Origin: an uncultured Clostridia bacterium
Lineage (GTDB): Bacteria > Bacillota > Clostridia > Oscillospirales > CAG-272
NCBI GenBank assembly: GCA_946404035.1
Contig: CAMJCC010000003.1
Coordinates: 1 to 50,468, forward strand
Length of the DNA: 50,468 nt
Reading direction: 5' to 3'
A program made the translations under genes and the position numbers. The notes beneath the pieces were generated by a model. The model saw only the letters and a list, made by a program, of their open reading frames with translations. It searched no databases and was not told where the DNA came from. Positions 1 through 8,159 of the stretch are shown here, one piece after another. Each line of letters starts with the position of its first letter. The first letter of the stretch is position 1.

Positions 1-2
1 CG

Positions 3-539
3 ACGGTGACGTCCACGATGTATGATATGTCCCGCGTGGCAGGCAACGGATACTTTGACTCTGCCGACAACGAGGAAGCGCGGCATCAGGCGCGAATTGC
101 TGTCAACGCGCAGCGGACGCAGGACTACAAAACAGGCGAATACGTCAGAGCCGGAGGGGTGGTCGATCCGCTGCCGGATGACGCGCCGTACTTTGTCAAG
201 GACTACTACGCGTATTACAAAACGCCGCGCGGCTATCATCCCCGTTCTCTGAACTCAAACGACGGCTGGACGGCGAGCACCGGTACTTCGCTTATGAATA
301 CTCGGCTGTTCACCTACGCGAAAGAGATCCGCTCCGCCGTGCTGATGATCCACGGCGACAAGGCGCATTCCTGCTATATGAGCCGCGACGCCTACGCCGA
401 TATGGTGAAGGACAGCAAATACGCGGACAACAAAGAGCTGTATATCATCCCCGGCGCGTCGCATACAGACCTTTACGATCAGACGGATATCATTCCCTTT
501 GACAAGATCGAAGCATTTATGAAGGAGAATTTGAAATGA
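3..539 (+). CDS. alpha/beta hydrolase, C-terminal part (5' truncated by window edge)
   Basis: The reading frame is open to the left edge, so only the last ~177 codons are visible; the GTG at position 6 is unlikely to be the true start. The stretch SAVLMIHGDKAHS (about residues 110-122) looks like the strand and acidic-residue loop of an alpha/beta hydrolase, and GASHTDLYD (about 150-158) carries the expected catalytic histidine. The nucleophile elbow (GxSxG) would lie upstream and cannot be seen. The pattern resembles the YcjY/dienelactone-hydrolase-like group that is often found beside flavodoxin-like reductases in Clostridia. The stop codon overlaps the ATG of the next gene (ATGA), so the two are translationally coupled. 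The substrate cannot be told from sequence. Confidence 0.75.
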   Translation, partial: TVTSTMYDMSRVAGNGYFDSADNEEARHQARIAVNAQRTQDYKTGEYVRAGGVVDPLPDDAPYFVKDYYAYYKTPRGYHPRSLNSNDGWTASTGTSLMNTRLFTYAKEIRSAVLMIHGDKAHSCYMSRDAYADMVKDSKYADNKELYIIPGASHTDLYDQTDIIPFDKIEAFMKENLK

Positions 540-1078
540 GCAAGGTACTTGTAATCACGACCAGTTTGAGAGCAAAGAGCAATTCCGATATCCTCGCCGA
601 GCGGCTGATCGCCGGAGCGAAGGATGCCGGACACGACGTTGAGCTGATCGGTCTTAAGGGTAAAACCGTCAAGTTTTGCATTGGTTGCCTTGCCTGTCAG
701 AAAACGCAGAAATGCGTGCTGAAGGACGACGCGGTTGAGATCGCAGAAAAGGTCAGGAACGCCGACACGCTCGTATTCGTGACTCCGATCTATTATTACG
801 AGATGAGCGGGCAGATGAAAACGCTGCTTGACAGGATGAACCCGCTGTTTTTGTCCGACTATAAGTTCCGCCGGGTGTATCTGCTTTCGGTCGCGGCGGA
901 GGATGAAGAAACCACGCCCGAAAAAGCGGTGAACGGATTGCAGGGCTGGGTGGATTGTTTTGAGAAAGCGGAGCTTGCGGGATCGCTGTTCTGCGGCGGG
1001 ATCACTGACGCCGGCGAAGCAGGCAGTCACCTGAGCAAACTGGAGGAAGCGTATGAATTCGGGAAAAAGCTTTTATAA
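536..1078 (+). CDS. flavodoxin-like NAD(P)H-dependent FMN reductase
   Basis: This 180-residue protein has the layout of the NADPH-dependent FMN reductase / iron-sulfur flavoprotein group. TTSLRAKSNSD near the N terminus fits the FMN phosphate loop, and TPIYYYEMSGQMKTLLDR (about 83-100) is the typical isoalloxazine-side segment. Four cysteines at about 48, 51, 54 and 60 (CIGCLACQ...KC) recall the cluster region of iron-sulfur flavoproteins, though the spacing alone does not prove a bound cluster. It overlaps the upstream hydrolase by ATGA, and the next gene starts inside its 3' end, so the three are one operon. It probably transfers electrons from NAD(P)H to an unknown acceptor in the cytoplasm. 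Confidence 0.85.
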   Translation: MSKVLVITTSLRAKSNSDILAERLIAGAKDAGHDVELIGLKGKTVKFCIGCLACQKTQKCVLKDDAVEIAEKVRNADTLVFVTPIYYYEMSGQMKTLLDRMNPLFLSDYKFRRVYLLSVAAEDEETTPEKAVNGLQGWVDCFEKAELAGSLFCGGITDAGEAGSHLSKLEEAYEFGKKLL

Positions 1079-1655
1079 AATCTTTGCCGTCGTGATTACC
1101 GTTTTTACTCTGCTGATCTGTTTTTCCGCCTGTGGCAACCCGAACACAGCGCCGGTATCGGACGACGTTTCACAACCGGAAGCGACTTCACAAAACGCCT
1201 ATGAACAAACCACGGCGGAAACAACTGTACCTCCGGCAGAAAGCAAACCGGAAGAAACGCAGAGTGAAACGAGCAAAGAAACGGAGGAAGAACCTGCAGT
1301 GAAAACGTTGACAATGAAGATCGGCAGCACGACGGTCACCGTTGACTGGGAAGATAACGAATCCGTCGCCGCGCTCAGAGAACTGGTAAAAGATAAACCG
1401 CTGACGGTACAAATGTCAATGTACGGCGGCTTTGAGCAGGTCGGCTCACTTGGAACAAGTCTGCCGAGAAACGACAGTCAGACTACGACCGCCGCAGGAG
1501 ATATCGTGCTGTATTCAGGAAATCAGATCGTGGTGTTCTACGGTTCCAATTCTTGGGCATATACACGGCTCGGACACGTTACCGACAAAACCGCAGCGGA
1601 AATGGCGGAACTGCTTGGCAACGGGAATGTAACGATCGAAATATCATTGACATAG
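1053..1655 (+). CDS. cyclophilin-like fold lipoprotein
   Basis: A 200-residue exported lipoprotein. A hydrophobic signal segment (about 9-25) ends in FSAC with the lipidation cysteine at 27. It is followed by a Ser/Thr/Glu/Pro-rich spacer (about 30-80), typical of a surface tether, and then a compact domain from about 84 to the end. That domain (TLTMKIGSTTVTVDWEDN, later GDIVLYSGNQIVVFYG and a final VTIEISL strand) matches the cyclophilin-like beta-barrel family found as single lipoproteins in Clostridia beside flavodoxins and hydrolases. No peptidyl-prolyl isomerase activity is implied. The start ATG lies 26 nt inside the preceding gene, in another frame. It is the last gene before a strong hairpin at 1712-1757. 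Confidence 0.75.
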   Translation: MNSGKSFYKIFAVVITVFTLLICFSACGNPNTAPVSDDVSQPEATSQNAYEQTTAETTVPPAESKPEETQSETSKETEEEPAVKTLTMKIGSTTVTVDWEDNESVAALRELVKDKPLTVQMSMYGGFEQVGSLGTSLPRNDSQTTTAAGDIVLYSGNQIVVFYGSNSWAYTRLGHVTDKTAAEMAELLGNGNVTIEISLT

Positions 1656-1657
1656 CG

Positions 1658-1708
1658 TGTATCTTTTACGCGCTTTTAGCTTGGAAATGTATCTTTTGGG
1701 CGCTCTTA
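1658..1708. repeat. short imperfect tandem direct repeat
   Basis: The 10-mer TGTATCTTTT occurs at 1658-1667 and again at 1688-1697, each followed by a similar 11-mer (ACGCGCTTTTA versus GGGCGCTCTTA), giving a 30-nt period immediately after the lipoprotein stop codon. No coding potential is evident. It may be a duplication in the 3' untranslated region. Confidence 0.5.
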
Positions 1709-1711
1709 TAC

Positions 1712-1757
1712 AAATGAAGAACGGAGAACCGGCTATGCGGCTCTCCGTTCTTCATTT
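1712..1757. terminator. strong palindromic hairpin after the lipoprotein operon
   Basis: Perfect 16-bp arms, 1712-1727 (AAATGAAGAACGGAGA) and 1742-1757, enclose a 14-nt loop that itself can pair (CCG/CGG). The 3' arm ends in ATTT followed by GG rather than a long T-run, so it may be an atypical terminator or bidirectional. Confidence 0.6.
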
Positions 1758-2002
1758 GGTCTTCTCCTGCAAGTGTAAGGAACCTGCACCGAAAACGCGC
1801 GGCGGAGCCGTGGTTTTCCGGGCGCTTGCGCAAGCATTTTGTTTTTCTTTTTTTCGGGCGAAAAACCGTGTTTTGAATACGAACGCCGGACCGACAGGAT
1901 CGTCGGGCCGGCGTTCGTTTATCGCCTTTCGCCGTTCCACCGCGGCGACTACATAATTTTGCTATTTTGTGATGAAATCCTCTTCCATTTTTTTATTTTT
2001 TG
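1758..2002. other. intergenic spacer with a second terminator-like hairpin
   Basis: No convincing gene is seen between the lipoprotein and the kinase operon. Arms ACGAACGCCGG (1879-1889) and CCGGCGTTCGT (1908-1918) form an 11-bp stem with further pairing inside (CCGAC/GTCGG), followed by TTTAT. Open frames here are short and run across the hairpins, which argues against coding. Base composition changes to AT-rich from about 1950 towards the promoter. Confidence 0.6.
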
Positions 2003-2061
2003 TGCTATACTTAATATATATATTTTTATTCATTGAATTTTTGCCTTATAGTTTAAGGCAA
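2003..2061 (+). promoter_or_regulatory. extended -10 promoter and leader hairpin of the signalling operon
   Basis: TGC-TATACT (2003-2011) is an extended -10 element; the -35 side is poor (TTCCAT at 1983-1988). About 23 nt into the predicted leader is a perfect inverted repeat, TTGCCTTA (2041-2048) and TAAGGCAA (2054-2061) with a 5-nt loop. It could be an operator or an RNA hairpin. The ATG at 2109 follows an AGGAGGG ribosome site. Confidence 0.55.
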
Positions 2062-2108
2062 ATTCGTCGTTTTTTGCGGGAAGAGAATGACAGGAGGGCG
2101 GAAGCACG

Positions 2109-4646
2109 ATGAAAAAAAGTTGGGTCATAATCGTCAACGTGATTATTATGATCGCAATGCTGACTTTTGTTGTTCTTTATTCCAACTATGAGAACAAAAA
2201 CGCGACGCAGATGCAGATTGAGCACTTTGAGAATACCACGATCACGATGAAGCACGTGACCGAGAACTATCTGGAGGGCGAACAGCGCATCTGCGACGTG
2301 TGGGCGCGGTATATCAACAGTAAGGATATGACCATCGAAGAGGCGGTCTCGTTCATCCGGATCTCTCACGTTTTGCCGAACGCCTCCGTGCATATCGTGT
2401 ATCTGGATACGCTGTCCGGTCTGTCTACCAAAGCGCGGCAGGACGCGCCCGACAACTTTTCCGTTTCTTACGCGTCGATGGACTTTTTGAAAGACGTGAG
2501 TTGGATCAACGAGATCGGGCAATCCATCAACGTTTCCCGCGCGTATACCAACCCGGTCAACGGGGAACAGTCGATCGCGTTCTGCAATTCGATCACGCTT
2601 CACGATACCGAGACCGGAGATCCCCGGGGCGCCATCCTGCTGCGTGTGCTGCCGATCGCGGAACTGGAAGAAAAATGGATCTTCCCGAAAGAGGAGTTTG
2701 CAAACGCCGAACTCTCGATGATCGACGCGGACGGCGATTATATCATCAAGGGCCATTCCTACAAGAATTCCAATCTTTTCGAGTTTTACAGGTCCTATAA
2801 CGTGATCGATCCCGCCGATGCGCAGGAACTCTTCGGAGAGATCACCTCGTCGACCGGCTCCTGCACGATGAAGAACTCCCGCGGCGAGGAATGTATCCTC
2901 GCCTATACGCCGCTTGCCGCGACCGAGGGATGGACGCTCCTCTGCTTTTTGCCGATAAGAGAGTTGAACGTAAATACCGAAAACTGGCTTCTGATCGGGG
3001 TCGTTTCGGCGGGGCTCGTGATCCTGTTCGTTTTCGACTTGGCGGTGATGCTTCTCTTCAACAAGAAACTCCAGTCGGCGGCAAAGGAAGCGGCGGCGGC
3101 GAACCGAGCGAAAACCGATTTCCTCTCGATGATGTCTCACGATATCCGCACGCCGATGAACGCGATCATCGGGCTTACGACCATCGCGGAAAAGAACATC
3201 GAAGACACGAAATCGGTGCAGGAAAACCTGCGCAAGATCACGCTTGCAAGCAATCATCTGCTTACCCTGATCAACGATATTCTCGATATTTCCAAGGTCG
3301 AGAGCGGAAAACTGAACTTCTGCCCGCAGACGTTCTCCATCGTCGAGACGGCGGACAATCTCGTCAACCTGTCCCACCCGATGATCAAGGAAAAGAACAT
3401 CGAGTTCGATTTCCGCATCGGGCAGATCGACGTGGAGTATATCTACGCCGACCAGCTCCGCCTGAACCAGATCTATATCAATATTCTGTCGAACGCCATC
3501 AAGTACACCGAGCCCGGCGGCAGCATCTGGGTAGATATGCGCGAGGAAGCCAGCGCCAAACCCGGCTGCGTCCGCCTGATCTACGTTGTGGCAGATACCG
3601 GGATCGGGATGTCGCCCGAGTATATGGCGACGCTGTATCAGCCCTTCTCGCGCCAGACCGACAGCCGCGTGAACCGCATTCAGGGGACGGGTCTCGGTCT
3701 TGCGATCACGAAACAGATGGTCGACCTGCTCGGCGGGATCATCGATTGCGAGAGCGAGCAGGGCAAAGGAACGACCTTTACCGTTACGCTCGATCTTCCG
3801 ATCGCGGATCGGCAACGGGATGATATGAAACTCGAGCCGATGGACGTCCTCGTCGTCGACGACGACGAGATCTTCCTCGAAACCGCGGTCGACACGCTGA
3901 CCTCTCTCGGCGTCAACGCCGACCGTGCGGGCAGCGGGCCCGAAGCGATCGGTATGATCCGCCGCCGCCACGAGGCGGGACGCGATTACCGCATCGTGAT
4001 CCTCGACTGGAAGATGCCCGACGTCGACGGCGTCGAGACCATCCGCCGCATCCGCGAGGAGGCGGACAAGGACCTTCCCATTCTCCTGATCTCCGCCTAC
4101 GATTGGTCGGATATCGAGGACGCGGCGAGGGAAGCCGGGGCAAACGGCTTTGTCAGCAAGCCGCTGTTCCGCTCCACGCTGTACGATAAGATCAACGAGA
4201 TCCTCGGAACCACGGCAAAATCCGTCGAGCCGGAGAACGACTATTCCGATCTGCAAGGAATGAACGTACTGGTCGCCGAGGACAACGATATCAACTGGGA
4301 GATCATTTCCACCCTGCTCGGTATGTACGGGATCACGGCCGAGCGCGCCGAAAACGGGCGTATCTGCGTGGAAAAAATGAGATCGGCGGAAAAGGATCGC
4401 TACGATCTGATCTTTATGGATATCCAGATGCCGGAGATGAACGGGCTGGACGCCACAAGAAAGATCCGCGCGCTGGACGACCCGTGGGCGTCCTCCGTCC
4501 CGATCGTTGCCATGACGGCGGACGCGTTCCCCGAAAACGTCACGGAATGTCTTAATGCCGGAATGAACGGACACATCGCAAAACCCATCGACATCAAACT
4601 CGTTACCAAAGAGATCCGCAGAATAAAGGAGGAAAAGAAAAAATGA
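2109..4646 (+). CDS. membrane hybrid sensor histidine kinase with two receiver domains
   Basis: An 845-residue kinase. Order of parts: TM segment about 6-24; extracellular sensor region about 25-293, consistent with a Cache-like fold; TM about 294-317; HisKA with the phospho-accepting His in MMSHDIRTPMNAIIGL (about 344); HATPase with N box LSNAIKYTEPGG, G1 box VADTGIGM and G2 box GTGLGLAI; a first receiver (about 579-700, phosphoacceptor Asp in VILDWKMPD about 633, acidic triplet VVDDDE); and a second receiver (about 717-840, Asp in IFMDIQMPEMNG about 771). Both receivers look intact. Its stop overlaps the lipoprotein start (ATGA), and an EAL response regulator and an HPt protein follow. It very likely heads a phosphorelay that senses an external cue. 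Confidence 0.95.
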   Translation: MKKSWVIIVNVIIMIAMLTFVVLYSNYENKNATQMQIEHFENTTITMKHVTENYLEGEQRICDVWARYINSKDMTIEEAVSFIRISHVLPNASVHIVYLDTLSGLSTKARQDAPDNFSVSYASMDFLKDVSWINEIGQSINVSRAYTNPVNGEQSIAFCNSITLHDTETGDPRGAILLRVLPIAELEEKWIFPKEEFANAELSMIDADGDYIIKGHSYKNSNLFEFYRSYNVIDPADAQELFGEITSSTGSCTMKNSRGEECILAYTPLAATEGWTLLCFLPIRELNVNTENWLLIGVVSAGLVILFVFDLAVMLLFNKKLQSAAKEAAAANRAKTDFLSMMSHDIRTPMNAIIGLTTIAEKNIEDTKSVQENLRKITLASNHLLTLINDILDISKVESGKLNFCPQTFSIVETADNLVNLSHPMIKEKNIEFDFRIGQIDVEYIYADQLRLNQIYINILSNAIKYTEPGGSIWVDMREEASAKPGCVRLIYVVADTGIGMSPEYMATLYQPFSRQTDSRVNRIQGTGLGLAITKQMVDLLGGIIDCESEQGKGTTFTVTLDLPIADRQRDDMKLEPMDVLVVDDDEIFLETAVDTLTSLGVNADRAGSGPEAIGMIRRRHEAGRDYRIVILDWKMPDVDGVETIRRIREEADKDLPILLISAYDWSDIEDAAREAGANGFVSKPLFRSTLYDKINEILGTTAKSVEPENDYSDLQGMNVLVAEDNDINWEIISTLLGMYGITAERAENGRICVEKMRSAEKDRYDLIFMDIQMPEMNGLDATRKIRALDDPWASSVPIVAMTADAFPENVTECLNAGMNGHIAKPIDIKLVTKEIRRIKEEKKK

Positions 4647-5923
4647 AAAAACCGCTCATTACCCTTTTGCTCGTCCTCGCGCTTTTGACGCTGCTTGCCG
4701 CGTGCGGCAAGAACAAGGACGAAGCCTTCGAGCCGGCGCTCGACACCGAAACGAGTTGCAGTATCACCGTCGTCGGAAGTTACGATAACTTCGAGGCGCT
4801 GGAAGCCGAGTTCGATAGATTTAACGTGTTTTATCCCAACGTACGCCTCCGCTACGTGAAGTTGGACGACTATAACAACACGCTCGCCGCGGCGCTGGAC
4901 GGCAACGACAAGCCCAACATCTTCTTCTCAAACGCCGGGATGATCGGGAACGAGAAGTACAACTCGGTCTTCGCGCATACCGAGGACCTTTCCGACCCCG
5001 CCTTGAAACTGGATCTGAACTGCATCCGCTCGGGACTTATCAACAGAGACGCCGACGGCGCCGTCCGGATGGTGCCGGTCTTCTCCCGGACCTACGGGAT
5101 GCTGGTGAACTACGCCCTGTTTGAAAAGGAAGGGCTCTCGGTCCCGACCACGTGGGAAGAGCTGCTGTCGGTCTGTCAGGCGTTCAAGGATAAGGACTAC
5201 GCCAGCCCGATGATGGGGTACAGTCAGAAATCGTCCAGTTGTCTGATGTATACGGTCGCTTATCCGATGTTTGCCGCCGCGCTCGCGGAAAACCCGGACG
5301 TGCTCGCCAAGGCAAACGCGCTTGATCCCGCGGCGGGCGAATATATGCGCACGGCGCTGGAAGCGGTCGATCAACTCGTCAAGTCCGGCTGCGTCGACCT
5401 CAAGGAGTGCAACGAGATCGCGGACAACTATACCCAGGTGATCCTGCGCTTCTTCGAGGGCGACGTGCCGATGATGATCTGCGCCGGGGACACCGTGTCC
5501 GGGACCAAGAAACGGGAAAGCCAGTCCGAGGCGTTCAAGAACGCGCCGTTTGAATACGCTTTCGCGCCGATCCCCCTGACCGCGGATGGCGGGTATTTCA
5601 TCGACAGCCCGTCGGTAGAGTTTTCGGTCAACAAGGAATGCAACGATCTGGAAATGACAAATGAGTTCATGCGTTTCCTGATCTCCAAGAAAGAACTGAA
5701 CGAGATGGCATCCGTAAAGCGTCTGGTGACCCCCACGGCGGACCTGTCATTTGACACGGTGTACGCTCCGTTCGGGAACATCCCCGCGAGCCGCACCATT
5801 TCCCCCGAGGTGATCGGGATCACGGATCCGCTCACGGTACAGATCCGCGTCGCGGCGTTCAAGGTCGGGAAAGGGGATCTGACCATCGACCAAGCCGTCG
5901 AGCAGTACGGAACCTTTAAGTAA
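4643..5923 (+). CDS. family-1 extracellular solute-binding lipoprotein
   Basis: A 426-residue protein with a lipoprotein signal (LLVLALLTLLAAC, lipidation Cys 21) and the general architecture of ABC sugar-binding proteins: an early TVVGSYDNFEALEAEFDRF segment, a KPNIFFSNAGM stretch, and PTTWEELLSVCQAFK, a hallmark of family-1 binding proteins, near residue 165. No permease or ATPase gene lies nearby. Instead it sits between a membrane histidine kinase and an EAL-domain response regulator, overlapping the kinase by 4 nt. The family role is ligand capture at the outer face of the membrane. Here the context suggests that it presents a ligand to the kinase sensor domain, which is inference. It could also feed a transporter encoded elsewhere. 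Confidence 0.88.
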   Translation: MKKPLITLLLVLALLTLLAACGKNKDEAFEPALDTETSCSITVVGSYDNFEALEAEFDRFNVFYPNVRLRYVKLDDYNNTLAAALDGNDKPNIFFSNAGMIGNEKYNSVFAHTEDLSDPALKLDLNCIRSGLINRDADGAVRMVPVFSRTYGMLVNYALFEKEGLSVPTTWEELLSVCQAFKDKDYASPMMGYSQKSSSCLMYTVAYPMFAAALAENPDVLAKANALDPAAGEYMRTALEAVDQLVKSGCVDLKECNEIADNYTQVILRFFEGDVPMMICAGDTVSGTKKRESQSEAFKNAPFEYAFAPIPLTADGGYFIDSPSVEFSVNKECNDLEMTNEFMRFLISKKELNEMASVKRLVTPTADLSFDTVYAPFGNIPASRTISPEVIGITDPLTVQIRVAAFKVGKGDLTIDQAVEQYGTFK

Positions 5924-5984
5924 ATAATCCGAATAAAAAAACCGCCGGCGATGCCGGATAAGAGAACAGGTAAGGAGGATCAAA

Positions 5985-7712
5985 ATGACAGCCGAGATCC
6001 GAAACAGCGAACTGCCGTCTGAACCCGGAGCCGATCGGAAACGAAAGATCCTGATCGTCGAGGACGAGTTCGTCAACCGAGAGATCCTGTCCGCGATGCT
6101 TGCAAGCGAATACGAGGTGATCCCCGTCGGGTCCGGCGCGGACGCCGAAGAGGCGCTCCGCCGTCAATTCGGGGAGATCAGTCTCGTTTTGCTCGACCTG
6201 AACCTGCCGGATCGGCACGGTCTTGACATTCTGCGGGAATTGAAGGACGATCCGCGCACGTCAAAGATCCCGGTGATCGTCCTGACCTCCGATAAGGAAG
6301 CCGAGGTCGAGTGTTTGAACGTCGGCGCCATCGACTTTATCCCGAAGCCCTATCCCATCCCGAAGGTCGTGCAGGCGCGCGTCCGCAGGACCATCGAACT
6401 CTCGGAGGATCGCGACCTGATCCGCTATACCGAACGCGATCACCTGACCGGGCTTTATACCCGGGAGTATTTCTACCGCTACGCCGCGCAGTACGACGTT
6501 TACAACAGGGACGTGCAGACCGACGCGCTGGTTCTGGACGTCAATCATTTCCAGATGATCAACGAACGCTTCGGAAAGCAGTATGCCGACGGGGTGCTCG
6601 TCCGGATCGCGCGGGCGATCGTTTCGGCTGTCGGCGCTTCGGGCGGGATCGCCTGCCGCCGCAGCGCCGATATGTTCCTCGTTTACTGTCCGCATCTTTT
6701 GGATTATCAGGCGTTCCTCGACGGGATCGTCACCGCCGCCTGCGGCGAAGACAAGGGACGGATCCGCATCCGTCTCGGCGTTTGCGCGGGGGCGGACAAG
6801 TCGGTCGAGATGCAGACGCGGTTTGACCGCGCGAAGATCGCCGCCGACACCGTCCGGGGCAGTTTCACCGACTGCGTCGCTTTCTACGACAACGCGATGC
6901 ACGAAAAGGAGATCTACGCCGAGCGTCTGCTTGACGAGTTTCAGGCGGCGATCGACGGAAAGCAGTTTTCGGTCTACTTCCAGCCGAAGTTCGACGTGCG
7001 CCCCGAAAAGCCGATCCTCTCCGGCGCGGAGGCGCTGGTGCGGTGGATCCACCCCGAACTCGGCGTCATCTCCCCGGGCGTGTTCATCCCGCTGTTTGAA
7101 AACAACGGCTTGATCCGTATGCTGGACCACTACGTGTGGCAAGAGACCGTCGAGCGGATCGGAGAGTGGAAGAGGAAATTCGGCTGTACCGTTCCGGTCT
7201 CGGTCAACGTTTCGCGGGTCGATATGCTGGACCCCGATCTTGTCGAAACGCTCGTCGATCTGATCCGGGGCGGGGGGTTGGAGTTCTCCGACCTGCACCT
7301 TGAGATCACCGAGACCGCCTACACCGAGGACGCGCGGCAGATCATCTCGACGGTGAACCGTCTGCGCGAGACCGGGTTCGTGATTGAAATGGACGATTTC
7401 GGTTCGGGGTATTCCTCCCTGAATATGATCGCCACCCTGCCGATCGACGTTCTCAAACTGGATATGGCGTTCATTCGGAATGTATTTCGGGAAAACGGGA
7501 ACCTCCGTATGCTGAAAGTGATCGTCGAGATCGCGGAGACTCTATCCGTCCCGATGATCGCCGAGGGCGTCGAAAAAGAGGAGCAGTTGAACGCCCTGCG
7601 CGAGATGGGCTGCGCTATGGTACAGGGGTACTATTTCTCCCCGCCGCTGCCGCCCGGCGAATTTGAAAAGCATATCCGGGAGTGGCTTCCGCAGGGACGA
7701 GAAAAGGAGTAG
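5985..7712 (+). CDS. response regulator: REC, degenerate GGDEF, active-type EAL (c-di-GMP phosphodiesterase)
   Basis: A 575-residue cytoplasmic protein. The receiver occupies about 20-138 with phosphoacceptor Asp 71 (LVLLDLNLPD) and the conserved Lys in FIPKPYPIP (about 121). A GGDEF-fold domain follows (RDHLTGLYTREYF at about 151), but its signature is SADMF (about 227-231), so cyclase activity is not expected. The EAL domain (about 320-570) keeps the catalytic set: E349 in AEALVRW, N408 in SVNVS, E440, D470/D471 in EMDDFGSGYSSL, K491 in LKLD, E527 in IAEGVE, and Q547. The likely role is to hydrolyse c-di-GMP to pGpG under control of phosphorylation by the upstream kinase. Start ATG 5985 has a good AAGGAGG site. 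The HPt gene follows 5 nt after the stop. Confidence 0.92.
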   Translation: MTAEIRNSELPSEPGADRKRKILIVEDEFVNREILSAMLASEYEVIPVGSGADAEEALRRQFGEISLVLLDLNLPDRHGLDILRELKDDPRTSKIPVIVLTSDKEAEVECLNVGAIDFIPKPYPIPKVVQARVRRTIELSEDRDLIRYTERDHLTGLYTREYFYRYAAQYDVYNRDVQTDALVLDVNHFQMINERFGKQYADGVLVRIARAIVSAVGASGGIACRRSADMFLVYCPHLLDYQAFLDGIVTAACGEDKGRIRIRLGVCAGADKSVEMQTRFDRAKIAADTVRGSFTDCVAFYDNAMHEKEIYAERLLDEFQAAIDGKQFSVYFQPKFDVRPEKPILSGAEALVRWIHPELGVISPGVFIPLFENNGLIRMLDHYVWQETVERIGEWKRKFGCTVPVSVNVSRVDMLDPDLVETLVDLIRGGGLEFSDLHLEITETAYTEDARQIISTVNRLRETGFVIEMDDFGSGYSSLNMIATLPIDVLKLDMAFIRNVFRENGNLRMLKVIVEIAETLSVPMIAEGVEKEEQLNALREMGCAMVQGYYFSPPLPPGEFEKHIREWLPQGREKE

Positions 7713-7717
7713 AAACA

Positions 7718-8059
7718 ATGCTGACCGTTGAAAAACTGCGTGCGTTTGGCGCCAACGTGGAGGAGGGTCTTCAAAGGTGCGTCGGGAACGAAACGCTGTA
7801 TCTTGCTCTGGTGAAAAAAGCGATCCGCGATCCCGCGTACGATCAACTGCGGGAGGCGGCGGAAAAAAAGGATCTCGACCGGGGGTTTGAGATCGCGCAC
7901 GCCTTAAAAGGGGTAACGGCGAACCTCTCCCTGACCCCTCTTTGCGATCTGATCTCCGGGATCACCGAACTGTTCCGGCACAAAACCGACGCCGATTACG
8001 TTCCCATCGCCGCGGCGATCATCGCCAAACGCGACGAGTTGACCGCGTTGGATAATTGA
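7718..8059 (+). CDS. free-standing HPt phosphotransfer protein
   Basis: A 113-residue all-helical protein with the HPt signature GFEIAHALKGVTANL, whose His 61 is the expected phosphoryl carrier. I chose the ATG at 7718 because AAAAGGAG lies just before it; an upstream in-frame ATG at 7682 would overlap the EAL gene by 31 nt and has no clear ribosome site. In the family, HPt proteins shuttle phosphate between the receiver of a hybrid kinase and a separate response regulator. Both possible partners are encoded directly upstream (2109 and 5985), so a closed His-Asp-His-Asp relay is predicted. A clear terminator follows. Confidence 0.85.
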   Translation: MLTVEKLRAFGANVEEGLQRCVGNETLYLALVKKAIRDPAYDQLREAAEKKDLDRGFEIAHALKGVTANLSLTPLCDLISGITELFRHKTDADYVPIAAAIIAKRDELTALDN

Positions 8060-8060
8060 A

Positions 8061-8090
8061 AAAAGCGAGGGTAAACCCCTCGCTTTTTTC
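8061..8090 (+). terminator. rho-independent terminator of the signalling operon
   Basis: GCGAGGG (8065-8071) pairs with CCCTCGC (8077-8083) round a short loop and is followed by a run of T residues. It closes the four-gene operon 2109-8059. Confidence 0.9.
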
Positions 8091-8159
8091 GTTTTGGGTG
8101 GGTCTATCGGGCTTTTGGGACCCGTCTTGCACTTTTTTTCGTTTTTCCGAACTTATATA

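Noticed and set aside
1657..1956. 99-codon frame between the lipoprotein and kinase operons
   Set aside because: It runs through two perfect hairpins and a direct repeat and has no ribosome site or domain.
2018..2108. c-di-GMP riboswitch in the leader of the EAL operon
   Set aside because: Only a short AAGGCAAA stretch recalls the GEMM consensus; the GAAA tetraloop receptor and the GGGACGCAAAGCC segment are absent.
2046..4574. 842-codon open frame on the minus strand opposite the hybrid kinase
   Set aside because: It is an antisense shadow caused by GC-rich codon use; it has no ribosome site or family motif, while the plus strand encodes an intact kinase.
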